From: Rhizopus arrhizus
Taxonomy: Eukaryota > Mucoromycota > Mucoromycetes > Mucorales > Rhizopodaceae
DNA length: 64,000 bases
Assembly (NCBI GenBank): GCA_024220505.1
Contig: JAKZZE010000010.1
Span: 1,798,001 to 1,862,000 of the forward strand
Direction: 5' to 3'
Each line of letters opens with the position of its first letter. Position 1 is the stretch's first letter. The position numbers and the translations under genes are program-made. The notes beneath the pieces were generated by a model that was given only the letters and a program-made list of their open reading frames with translations, was not told the DNA's origin and searched no databases. Shown here in pieces: positions 24,431-34,654 of this stretch.

Positions 24431-25406
24431 GTTCAATCGCCTACACTCTGTTTCTTTTGGTTCACACCGCTCTCAAACGTATGATTCTTATTATATTTTA
24501 TAAATAAAAATAATTTATTTATAAAAAAAAAAGATACATGTTCGTTAAGGTTATTTCTCAAAAGGGACCATAAAACAATAACACAAACCCTACCTGACAT
24601 ATTTTCAATCCTCAGCCAATTTGGTGATCTTTTTAAAGTCAATTCATTATTCAATCAAGCTAAATGTCATAGATAATATATTTGACTTTACAGTCAATCG
24701 GCTTTGTTAGACAGAAATCCATGGCGTGAGATGTATTCCTTTCTATCAAGATTGTGAGACAAACAGCAATAGATTAAATGCATCTAGTATGCTATTTTAA
24801 TGATCTTTCTGTTCACCTCATGAACTAAATTACACACAGGAACTGAAAAGGAAATTAATCCGGTAAAAACATCTGAAACAATCTTGTTTACAGATAGACA
24901 AACCATCTCTCACGACCTTTCTTTACAAATTGACAAAGAATTGATGCTAAGATGCTTGTCAAAAAATAGTCTGAGGTCGGGAAGCAGTAAACCTATTACG
25001 AAAGAACTCAATGAGGTCTTGCTTTTGTTAAATTTGTTCATCATAGCTTTGTGGTAGGATTGGTTTGCGCTTTAAAATGACATGAACAAATTTGAACTGT
25101 TACTTCAGTAGTCACTTGAAAAGGGAATTTCATCATCAAAACTGGTGAATTTGAGATCAACCAAGCATGAAACGTCTATGCGCTTTTCAGAAAATCTAGA
25201 ATTCTATTCCTAAGCTTAACTTTTGGGATGGGATACATGTGCAATGAAGTTTTTGACATATTACAAACGTTTGAATTAATCAGTCGATTGTATTTCATAA
25301 TCAGCAAAAACAAGTTTGAAACATATTCTTCAAAACCTTTTGTTAATTTCTTGAACTAACTTTGCTACTCACCTATAAAAAGATTTTTTGTTATTGCAAC
25401 ACAAAA

Positions 25407-25443
<37 letters not shown>

Positions 25444-25900
25444 AGGGAATTATTTGAAATATACTAAATCATATCCATTAATTTAGTGAATAAAAGAAAA
25501 GTTATAAAAAAAATTAAAGTAAATTAACTACTTTTTAAAGAAAAATAAACTTTATTATTCCCACAATGAAATCATAAATAAATCTGCTAAATCTATAAAC
25601 ACTCTATTTTTCGTAAGGTGTGTTATTCATTGTCTTTTTTAAAAACTCGTTTTATAGCAAAATCCTCCAAATTTGTTCATTTGTAAATTCGTTACCATAC
25701 AATTCTCCAAAATCGTCATTCTTTCCGAACCCGATTGGATAGCATGACATAACTTTAAATCTAGCGTTATGCAAAAGATAAGGTGTGTGTGTGTGTGTGT
25801 GTTGTGTGATCTTTGACTTTCCGACAAAACACTGGATATAGATTTAGTCTCTCTCTCTTTTTTTTTTTCAATCCTTTACTTCTATTTTTCACTTTACCCT
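24431..25900. other. Intergenic region with A32 tract and GT microsatellite
   Basis: No reliable gene. An A32 tract lies at 25409-25440 and a (GT)n repeat near 25782-25806. The last about 100 bp, pyrimidine-rich, should be the leader of the M28 peptidase gene. Confidence 0.45.
25409..25440 (+). repeat. A32 homopolymer tract
   Basis: Thirty-two consecutive A residues. It could be the tail of an old retroposed insertion or a slippage tract. Confidence 0.9.
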
Positions 25901-28300
25901 ATGTCGGAAGAAGGAGCAATACATTTACCGAATGATGATGAACAGAGACACGATGGAATAGCTCAAAAGGCACGCGACTGGTTTACAGACAAATGGAATG
26001 GCACTCCAAATGAACAATCTCCTTTACTTGGTGAAAACAATGATAATAAAAGGAAAAGAAAGTTCAGGATAATACTATCTGCTGCATCTCTTTCAGTCGC
26101 ACTGATTATACTAGTATCAGCAACTGCGTATTGGTTTAATCATCGCAATAAGGACGCTGATGGTACATAAAATGAAAGTTTCATATAAAAATTGCATAAA
26201 TATTCACCCATTTTCTTTTTTTTAAAAGATAGATTACCCCCTCCTGCTTGGGATCACTTGAGACCAGCTGAAAAAGACTTTCTTGACTTACCTTCAAAAG
26301 ACAATATTCGTGAATATTTGAAAACATATACCTCCAAAGCTCATTTAGCTGGCACGGCCAATGATAAAGAGCAAGCAGAATGGACACGCGATCAATTTGA
26401 ATCATTTGGTTTGGAAACAACGATTGAAACCTACTGGCCGCTCTTAAACTATCCTGTATCACATCGTTTTGCTATCGTCTCTGGACCTGATCATTTACGC
26501 TATGAGGCCAAGTTGACAGAGGACCCTGTAGAAGAAGATGAAACGAGTCGAGATCCCAATGTGGTACCTACCTTTCACGGTTATTCCAAAAATGGAACGG
26601 TTACAGGTCGAGTGGTTTATGCCAACTATGGTCGTGTAGAAGACTTCCAGTTCTTGAAAGATCAAGGAATTCAATTAAACGGCACGATTGCCCTTGTCCG
26701 CTATGGTGGTTCTTTCCGTGGTCTCAAAGTACGAGCGGCTGAGGTCTTTGGCTGTGCAGGTGTGTTGATCTATTCGGATCCAATCGACGATGGCCCACTA
26801 GGCAAGTCGGACGACGAAAATCCGAATGAATCTTACCCAAACGGTCCTTGGCGCTCCAAGAGCTCTGCCCAAAGAGGCTCAGTGCAATACCTTTCCTTAG
26901 TTGCTGGTGATCCTTTGACTCCTGGCTATCCTGCTACGGAAAATGCTACTCGTATTGATCCTGATGATTCCGCTGGTATAACAAAGATTCCTTCATTACC
27001 TTTGTCTTGGGAAGATGCTTTGCCTATCTTGAAAGCCACACAAGGTCTTGGTGTTCGTGGTAAGAGCGACTGGGTTGGCGGCCTTGAAGGGGTTGACTAT
27101 TTCAGTGGACCTACTGAAGGAGAAGCCGTCTTGGTGAATCACATTGAAAACAAGATAACACCCATTTGGAATGTCATTGCTCGTATTGAGGGTGCAGATG
27201 AGCCTGATAGAGCAATCGTCTTGGGCAATCACCGTGACGCCTGGGTCTATGGGGCTGTTGATCCTTCTTCGGGATCTGCTTCCATGTTAGAACTGGCACG
27301 TGCATTTGGTGTGCTCTTAAAGAACGGATGGCGTCCAAGACGTACGATTATCTTGGCCTCATGGGATGCAGAGGAATATGGCCTGGTAGGCTCCACTGAA
27401 TGGGTTGAAGACAAAAAAGATTGGCTAGAGAAGCAAGCAGCTGTTTATATCAATGTGGATTCAGCCGTTAGTGGTCCTCATTTTGGGGCAGGTGCCTCTC
27501 CTTCCTTGAATCGCTTATTGTACGACATCACCTCTGTTATTGAAGATCCTCGCATGGGTGGTTCTGTCTATGATGCCTGGAGTGCTGACCATAACGTCTC
27601 TGACGGCCAGAGCCCTCCTATCATTCAATTAGGCTCCGGTTCCGACTTTGTTCCCTTCCTGGATCATGTCGGTATTGCCAGCATGAGCCTTGCGTTCGGC
27701 GGCAACTATGGTGTGTACCACAGCAACTATGACAGCTTTCACTGGATGGAAAAGTTTGGCGATCCTGGCTTTGACTACCACCTTACACTGGTTAAAATTT
27801 GGGGCCTTCTTGCACTTCGCCTTTCAGACAGCATCATTTTGCCTCTTCACCCAGAAGATTATACAGCCGAGCTTTCTGAATATGTTGACCGATTGCATAA
27901 TTATGATGTATCGTCTTCTTACAAGTTTAAGCATTTGTCAAAGGCTGTTCACAAATTGAAAAAGGCCACACGTCGATTCAATCGCCGCCTCAATCGACTC
28001 ATAAAGCGTCTTGATGAATACAACTCTTTGGATGATGTTCCTTCTGTCTTGCTGCACCGTATAGAAAAAGCCAACAGACGCCTGACTTACTTTGAAAGAG
28101 GCTTTATTGATTCGGAAGGTATTCCAGGTCGTGAGTGGTTTAAGCATGTTGTTTATGCTCCTGGTCTCTGGACTGGTTATTCCTCCCAAGTGTTTCCGGC
28201 GATTATTGATAGTATAGATGGAAAGAATGACGATCTTGTTGCTCACACTGAAAAAAGAGCTGCCAAGAGTATTAAAAGGGTTGCGTCTTCTTTACATTGA
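25901..28300 (+). CDS. M28 zinc peptidase, PSMA/NAALADase/transferrin-receptor type, single-pass membrane
   Basis: Two exons: a cytosolic tail plus TM anchor (residues about 52-76, rich in Leu/Ile/Ala) in exon 1, and the ectodomain in a long exon 2. A 56-60 nt intron splices DAD to DRLPPP. The ectodomain has a PA domain (VVYANYGRVEDFQFL, IALVRYGGSFRGLKVRAAE) and a co-catalytic zinc site: His/Asp in NHRDAW, bridging Asp in VDPSSGSA, Glu pair in WDAEEYGLVGS, Asp in NVDSA and His in YHSNYDSFHW. All metal ligands are present, so it should be active, unlike the transferrin receptor. The C-terminal helical TFR dimerisation domain follows. Fungal relatives include vacuolar Vps70-like proteins. Several N-glycosylation sequons are visible. 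Probably vacuolar or cell surface. Confidence 0.92.
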
Positions 28301-28797
28301 TTGTAGTATTTGTTTGTAATTTTTCAAGAAGGAATGCACATCTCATTTTGCAGTTTAATGACTCCTATTTTTCGGCTTTAATCAAGTCCAATCTACAGCT
28401 TTAATAAAGCTTAATTTGCGTTTTTCATTTATTTTATGTTAGAAACAAATTTCTTGAATAGATCTTTTTTTTTTTTTTGAATATATCAGCAGAATTTTGA
28501 ATAAATCTTTCAAGGTGATGGGCAGAGACATTATTGTAGACTTTGACTATCCTTGTTCTCAAGACTTTATTGTCTCTAAACTTTTTACAGTTTACTTTAT
28601 CTTTGACTAAAGACCGAATGATTCGATTGGACTGAGCTTGAGAGAACAGAGTGAAAGATAAATATATACTTGTCTCTGCCTACGACTTTCTTTCTCATTT
28701 ATAATGATATGGACAAATATACAATTTACTACAAGATAAAAGCATTTCACTTTGAAAATCAATTTATTTCATCCAACAACCTTACTAAATCATCTTG
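28301..28797. other. 3' flank, no gene seen
   Basis: AT-rich trailer of the M28 peptidase gene plus spacer. Nothing recognisable. Confidence 0.4.
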
Positions 28798-29004
28798 TCA
28801 CTTTTTATTTGAAATATAATCGTTTTCCAAGGCCACTTTCTTTTTTGTTAATGCAATGGTACTTGAAGTACTGATAATAGATGTAGATTCAGCCATTGAT
28901 GAGATTGATTCTTTATTATTATTTCCAGTTAGAATATTCGAAGCTTTCTCTTGAGATTTGAATGATGATCTGCTTTTTGATTTGCTTATCAGAAAATTGC
29001 TCAT
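28798..29004 (-). CDS. Small Ser/Lys-rich hypothetical ORF (68 aa)
   Basis: ATG-initiated minus-strand ORF rich in Ser, Lys and Asn (KSKSRSSFKSQEKASN, SISSMAESTSIISTSSTI). Composition is protein-like, but no family is recognised. Further coding-like stretches lie upstream on the same strand (between about 29270 and 29060, for example KETLWNQLHEDSTIIIYKTS). It may therefore be one exon of a longer or decaying gene. Confidence 0.25.
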   Translation of the reverse strand: MSNFLISKSKSRSSFKSQEKASNILTGNNNKESISSMAESTSIISTSSTIALTKKKVALENDYISNKK

Positions 29005-30523
29005 AATATTTTGTGAATTGATCTCCCGTCACTGAGTAAATGGTCATTATAGCCTGTTGATGACTGCTGTCAGAATTTATCTAATCCTATCTCTCTTCTT
29101 GATGTTTTATAGATGATGATTGTTGAATCTTCATGTAGTTGGTTCCATAACGTTTCTTTGCTGACTACTAAAAAAACGATTGTTAAGACTTAATTTTCCT
29201 GTAACTGCACTTCATTACTTCCTTTGATAACAAATAGTATTTTAAAAACAGCTTCAATCATCCCCTTCCTCTGACGACGGCTACTATATATGTACACACA
29301 GAATGATATAAATTTTACATTGTTTTATAACAAAAGATCTGAATAACAATGTAATAAAAAGAGGGATGAATGTGCATCCAAGAACACTATCTTTAAAAAT
29401 CTTAAAAAGAAGGGATAATTGTTACGATAAGAATTAAGACTTGGTAGGACTATTAGACCGAGCATTTAACATTTTCAATACATCTTCTATTGCCACAACA
29501 AAGTATAATGTACGATATTACAAAACTTTTTAAAATGACTATCAGATTTAAAGCATAAGTATTCTTCTTTGATCTGATAAAATATAACCATACATCTTTG
29601 CGTTGTTTCCTATCTGATGCTTAGGACTACACTTTTGCAGACACACCGGTTAAACATTTAACTAGACTGGATTTCAAGTCATTTCCGTAACTTTGGCATC
29701 AATGCTGAATAAAACGTTTTACTGGAAAGTGCAAGTTGACATATACCTATATTTCGATTCTTTACAAATATTAGCTATTTTTTTTATATAACCTTTCTTA
29801 AAAAACATGGCACAATAAGCGTTTGTTGAAGAAGAGAAAAAAAAAAAAAGACACCAGTAGGATTTTTTACTTTTATATTGACAATATTTCATGAATAAGG
29901 ATGATTGCATGTTGCTTTGTCAAAACGACGACAGCAATCATTTGTTATGCTTAATAAGACACTAATTAATGATATACAGCTTGTATGTACCGTACATTAG
30001 TGTCAAACCATAGGAAAAGTGTTGCTAATGCCATACATATTATCGGCATAAATAGAAAGGCAAAATGTATGTTGCACAAGGTGTACTACAGTCACACGCT
30101 TTTAGAACTTGTATTTTAATTCATTAAACGACCAAGTTAATACACATCATAAAAAGAAAGCGCTGAGCCGCTTGACACAAACATCAAGCTTTTACCGGTT
30201 GATGCAGTTATTTTTGCCAAAACTAATCTTTTCCCTGTTAAATACCCAATGTGTATACGAATGTAGTGTCTTATAGTACCTGCTATAATTCATCAAGGGT
30301 TCAATTGTGTCGAAACTAGTAAACTAAATAACATTTCACTATAAACATAAAAGATAGTTTATCTCCAAGGCCGTTAGTCAAATGCAACCCACAATCATAA
30401 ACTAATGATTCATTCTACTGAATATTATTCCTTTCCATCTACACAGCTTTTTTATTTTAAACAAAACTAATGACACACATCTTGTTCTATTTACAGGATC
30501 TCCCCTCTTTTTTTCTGTGTCTT
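29005..30523. other. Gene-poor AT-rich region
   Basis: Apart from the coding-like minus-strand stretches near 29060-29270, I see no gene. The end next to 30523 is the 3' flank of the PTPS gene. Confidence 0.4.
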
Positions 30524-31168
30524 CTAAATTTTTAATGACCAAGGATTTTCGTTATTAAAACCAATGCTACTTAATTTGATAGTAGTAGCGTCCAATTGTG
30601 CGTCACCATCCAATTCACCTTCGCCCATGTATTCAACTATGTTATTCTCTGTTTCAAATATTTTGACTTTATACAATTTTGCAGAACTTGACCTCCATGT
30701 ATCATTTCTCAAAAAGTGATATTGAAAGTTCCACCAAATGAAAACTGCAAGGTTCTCGGTCGTACTCGGTCTTTTACTAAAGAATGCTACATCCAAGTCC
30801 TATTTGTGCAAATCTAAGTCTTTTGAAAGAAAAAAAAGAAAGATTTGATATTTTACCAAGTTTCTATGATCTAGTGGATCCATGACAGCAAGCTTAATAC
30901 ATTCTTTCAAATCAACTAAATTCATCACCATGCCTGTGATTGGGTTTATTTCTCCTTTTAAGGTGATTTCGACTATAAAAGTTGTTTAAATCTTTTGTAA
31001 AGAATACTTTTTATTTTCTGGTTTACCTTTATAATTATGTCCGTGAAAGTTAGGATGATTACATTTACCATAAAGTATTTGATTTTCTTCATTTGATAAC
31101 TGAGGAGAATGTAGTCTATGAGCAGCAGAAAAGGATTGTGTTCGAGTAATATAACTAATGGGCGCCAT
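30524..31168 (-). CDS. 6-pyruvoyl tetrahydropterin synthase (PTPS)
   Basis: Three exons. The first holds [19 protein letters not shown] and the zinc-binding pattern [16 protein letters not shown], with catalytic Cys and the His ligands. The second has [20 protein letters not shown] and the conserved DPLDHRNL (catalytic Asp/His). The third has [12 protein letters not shown] and [10 protein letters not shown]. This is a complete PTPS. The enzyme converts 7,8-dihydroneopterin triphosphate to 6-pyruvoyl-tetrahydropterin in tetrahydrobiopterin synthesis, known in Mortierella-type fungi and animals but not in most ascomycete yeasts. The other pathway genes (GTP cyclohydrolase I, sepiapterin reductase) are not in this window. 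Start ATG at 31168. Confidence 0.92.
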
Positions 31169-31429
31169 TATTAAAAAGAAGAAGATAAAAAAAAAAGTTA
31201 CGATTCAATTCTTATTTTACGCTTATTTCCTTTTTAAGAAAGTTTCTGTTTTTTTTTTGGTAAAAACAGAGTGAAAACTGTAAATAAAACGCGCTTGATA
31301 TGAAATCAATCTCTTTTCGACTTGTTTTATATGAAATAAATCAATAACAAATATCTTATTCATATTCAATTGCCAACAAGGATTTTACACATAAAGGGAG
31401 AAGTGAAAGCGATCGTGCGAAAAAAATAT

Positions 31430-32148
31430 TTATAAAGTCAGCAGCCAATGATCCACTTGATTTATTAATTCGTCTTCAAAGCCAAACCAAAAATGATCTG
31501 CTCCTGATATCTTGACACAGCTGATGTTATTTTTCTCAGCGCACCATTTCTCATAGCGATTGATGCTTGTGAATTGATCACGAGTGCCATAAATACAAAG
31601 TGTCTTGTATTGTTCTGGAACTTGTTTTTTAAAAAAGGAAGATTTAATGGTTGCTAAAGCCCAAGTGACGCCAAGACAAAAACTGACTAATAAATAAGAA
31701 CAAGGAACGCGAGTGCATTCGATTGAATTTGCAATCATTGCACCAAATGAGTATCCCTAGTTAAAAAGAATTATTTTTATGAATTAGAGACTTTTGAATT
31801 ATTTACGCAAAGAATTAAACGATTGACTTTTGGAAAGTTGAGATTTTTGTAATCTAAATGCGTTGCGTCTAAAATCAAGTTGATTACAGAAATGTAATCT
31901 TCTCTTTCTGGCATTCCAGTCCAACTTGTTTTTCCTTGAGAATGACCACAACCTCTGAAATTCAAACAAACAGTGATATATCCTTGAGATAAAAAGTATT
32001 TTTGTAATGCAATGACAACATTATTATTCATGTTGCCACCCAATGGGCCATAAGGGTGAGCAATAATAACAGCTGGTGCTTCTTTACTCTTTCCTTGATA
32101 TTTTGGTGATATCTCAATTAATATTTTATCCTTGGATTCAATCAACAT
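31430..32148 (-). CDS. Alpha/beta hydrolase (serine hydrolase, dienelactone-hydrolase-like fold)
   Basis: Two exons. An N-terminal strand region with APAVIIAHPYGPLGGNMNNN (oxyanion region) is followed by LNFRGCGHSQGKTSW. The intron splices into the nucleophile elbow GYSFGAM. The acid is probably in LCIYGTRDQFTS and the catalytic His in GADHFWFG near the C-terminus. All triad members are present, and the length (about 225 aa) is usual for small bacterial-like alpha/beta hydrolases. The substrate cannot be told from sequence. No signal peptide, so cytosolic. Confidence 0.82.
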
Positions 32149-32426
32149 TAAAGAAGCGAAAATAAATTTTAATAACTGCTTATTGTTGGTTATGACTTGT
32201 GTGATACCTCAATCCAAGCAGTATTATTTACTATATTTAATAATCAAATAGAAAAGCAAGAAAATGCACTGTTCACACATAGATTTTCTGTAAATGAAGG
32301 ATCTTCCTGACGTTCTTTTTAATGTTCTGAATATAAATAGCAAGTATGCATTTTTTTTAATTTCTTCTTTTTTTTTTTTTGAAAAAAAATGTATCAAGAT
32401 GACTAGAAAGTAAGAAATAGTCAATC

Positions 32427-32819
32427 ATGTTTCATTTATTTAAATATTTTATTAGATTATCTTTGCTATTTACAACCACACATACATCAGCATTTAATAC
32501 AATTCATATAATAGCTGCTGTCTTGGGTATCATTGGAGCAGTCGTTGTCGGTCTAAGTATTTTCATAATTTGCCGAAAGAGAAAAAGGAAAAAGAGACAT
32601 CGAATGACAGAGAAACAAAATATGACTAGAAATAGATTTGCGGATGATTTTGAGACGATAGAAACACCCACACCAGCCATCGTTCATCATAGTCCAATCA
32701 TGCAACAACATCAATTACAGCAGCAATTACAATTAGAAATACCCAAAGCATGTCATTGTAGTACTAGTACATCATCCACATCACCACTCATCAATCCTCC
32801 TCCACCTTATCATCCTTAA
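32427..32819 (+). CDS. Small single-pass membrane protein with C-terminal PPxY motif (130 aa)
   Basis: ATG at 32427. Residues 1-22 look like a signal peptide or first hydrophobic segment. A second strong TM segment (IIAAVLGIIGAVVVGLSIFI) follows, then a very basic stop-transfer CRKRKRKKRHR. The cytosolic tail is Gln/His-rich (MQQHQLQQQLQLE) and ends in NPPPPYHP. PPPPY is a PPxY motif that binds WW domains of Rsp5/NEDD4 ubiquitin ligases, so an adaptor role for membrane-protein ubiquitination is a reasonable inference. I recognise no named family. It converges with the SPX-RING gene, with only 11 bp between the stops. Confidence 0.7.
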   Translation: MFHLFKYFIRLSLLFTTTHTSAFNTIHIIAAVLGIIGAVVVGLSIFIICRKRKRKKRHRMTEKQNMTRNRFADDFETIETPTPAIVHHSPIMQQHQLQQQLQLEIPKACHCSTSTSSTSPLINPPPPYHP

Positions 32820-32830
32820 TTTATTATTAT

Positions 32831-34317
32831 TTACATAATACAACAACCACTGCTGTTATTCATTCTCAACAACTGTTCTTTTGTATATCGTTTACCCGTC
32901 ATTGCCTGTACATCTTCAATCGCTTGCTCTCTTTCATTATCTCGCTTTTTATCTTGAATTTCTTTTGGAAAATAAAGTTTTAAAAAATTCTGTAGGCTTT
33001 CATCCAAATCATAAGCTGTTGCTTCGCTCACAGCACTCGGATGTCGACACAGTGGGCAGTTGTCCATCTTTTGTCTTTGTGCCTTGATCAGGCATCTGAC
33101 ACAGAACACATGATTACAAGAGAGACGAATAGGACGCCAAGCGACACACATACAAACAGGGCAAGCTGATCACAAAGTTAATCAGAGTGATTAAGAAGAT
33201 GACTGTCTACTTACAGTAATCATCAGGTTGTGGTATAATGCTTGTTAGCTTCTCTGTAATGGCAGCATACATGATCCTTGTTAGTTTGGGGTTAAAAGAT
33301 AATTGATCGACGGCTATAAGTTGATTGAATGCATCACTGGCTGATAATCCACTGTGTTTATCGTGCTTTTTTAATATTTTACGCATGGCCGTTTGATTTA
33401 ATAGTTGATAATGGTTTATTGTAATCAGTTCTGTATTCAATGCAATGAATTGTTCAAAAGCGCATTTGGACTCTTTATTCTTCAATCGCTTCAATTGGTT
33501 GCATTGATCTAGTTGATTAAGAAACCACTGCATTTGCTTTTTAGATTTCTCCACATTGCTTGTTTGGAAGATACATGCGTCCATGTAAATAGAAAATATC
33601 TTGCGCCAACTATACATGTCTGTCTTTTTTTGTGAAGGTGATCCCTAAAGATGATATAAGTTGAAGAGATAAAGAGAGAAAGAGTACTATTTACTAATTT
33701 GATCATCTTTGATTCCAAAGCACTGATATCATTTTTAAATTTTTCTGCTGTCTCATCTTGTAATCTGATTGCATTCGTCAACTCCTTTATCAACAAATTA
33801 AAGAATTCACTGTCCTTTTCTAGTTCGATCACGATTGATTTATTATCACTGTCGCTTTCTGAGGTGATGTGAAACAATTCCTTGACGATATCAATCATTT
33901 CTGATTGGCTGGATTTTTCTTTTGTAAAAGAAAAAATATCCTTGTTGTCATGACTTTCTTTATATTTTAATTTCGGGTTTTCTGCAGTGATCAATCGAGA
34001 CATGATTTCTTGTACTTTGGGTTCTTTTTGGTCATAGATGAATTCAATATTTGGCTTGACGTGAGGCGGCTCTCCTGACATAATGTATGAATATCCCTTC
34101 TTTTTATATTGAAGTTACTATGGTTACCAGTAAAGTGGTATTTAATATTGTTGTCATAGAGACATTCATGTAATAAAGAAGCTGACAATCCTCTACTTTC
34201 AATCTCCTGAGTCACTTTGGTAATCATTTTTTTCAATGCTTTATATTGAATAAGGTAAGGTCTCCATTCTATTGGTATGTTTTCTGCTTCTGTTTCTAGT
34301 TGTTTAGCAAATTTCAT
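32831..34317 (-). CDS. SPX-RING E3 ubiquitin ligase with possible CaaX prenylation motif
   Basis: The start is MKFAKQLE at 34317, the canonical SPX opening (a longer frame upstream is unlikely). The SPX domain is split over exons: IEWRPYLIQYKALKKMI, then after an acidic insert the lysine cluster MRKILKKHDKHSG, which in SPX domains binds inositol pyrophosphates. A C3HC4 RING follows: CPVC, CNHVFCVRC and CPLC. The architecture matches plant NLA/BAH1 and fungal SPX-RING proteins that ubiquitinate phosphate transporters or other targets according to phosphate status. The C-terminus reads MNNSSGCCIM; the last four residues CCIM fit a CaaX box with Met, the farnesyl-type end. This would anchor the ligase to membranes. 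The neighbouring gene encodes a PPxY membrane protein. Confidence 0.88.
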
Positions 34318-34654
34318 TATTAAAAAAGAAAGAAAAAAAGAATAAAAAATTTTTTCGTGCATGTTTTTATATGTTCATTGTATTACCAATACTTTACATG
34401 TCGTCAGTTTTTAAAAGAAGCAGAAAAGATCCCGTGTAATTAACATGAACACTTTAAATAGATCAAAGTGATACTCTCTTTCTCATTCTTATTACCTCAA
34501 CAAATCAAAACAAGTGCAACACCACGTGAGGTCAGCTCTTTTTTAAAAAAGGAAATTACTTTTTTTTTGAAAAAAAAAAAAAAAAAAAAAAAATAATGAT
34601 TATTTTCATAAAAACAGTCCACTTCAACTGCTATGACATATACAAGATATACTT
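34318..34654. other. Spacer with A24 tract
   Basis: Between the SPX-RING 5' end and the V-ATPase 3' end, both on the minus strand. A homopolymer A24 lies at about 34570-34593. No gene seen. Confidence 0.5.
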
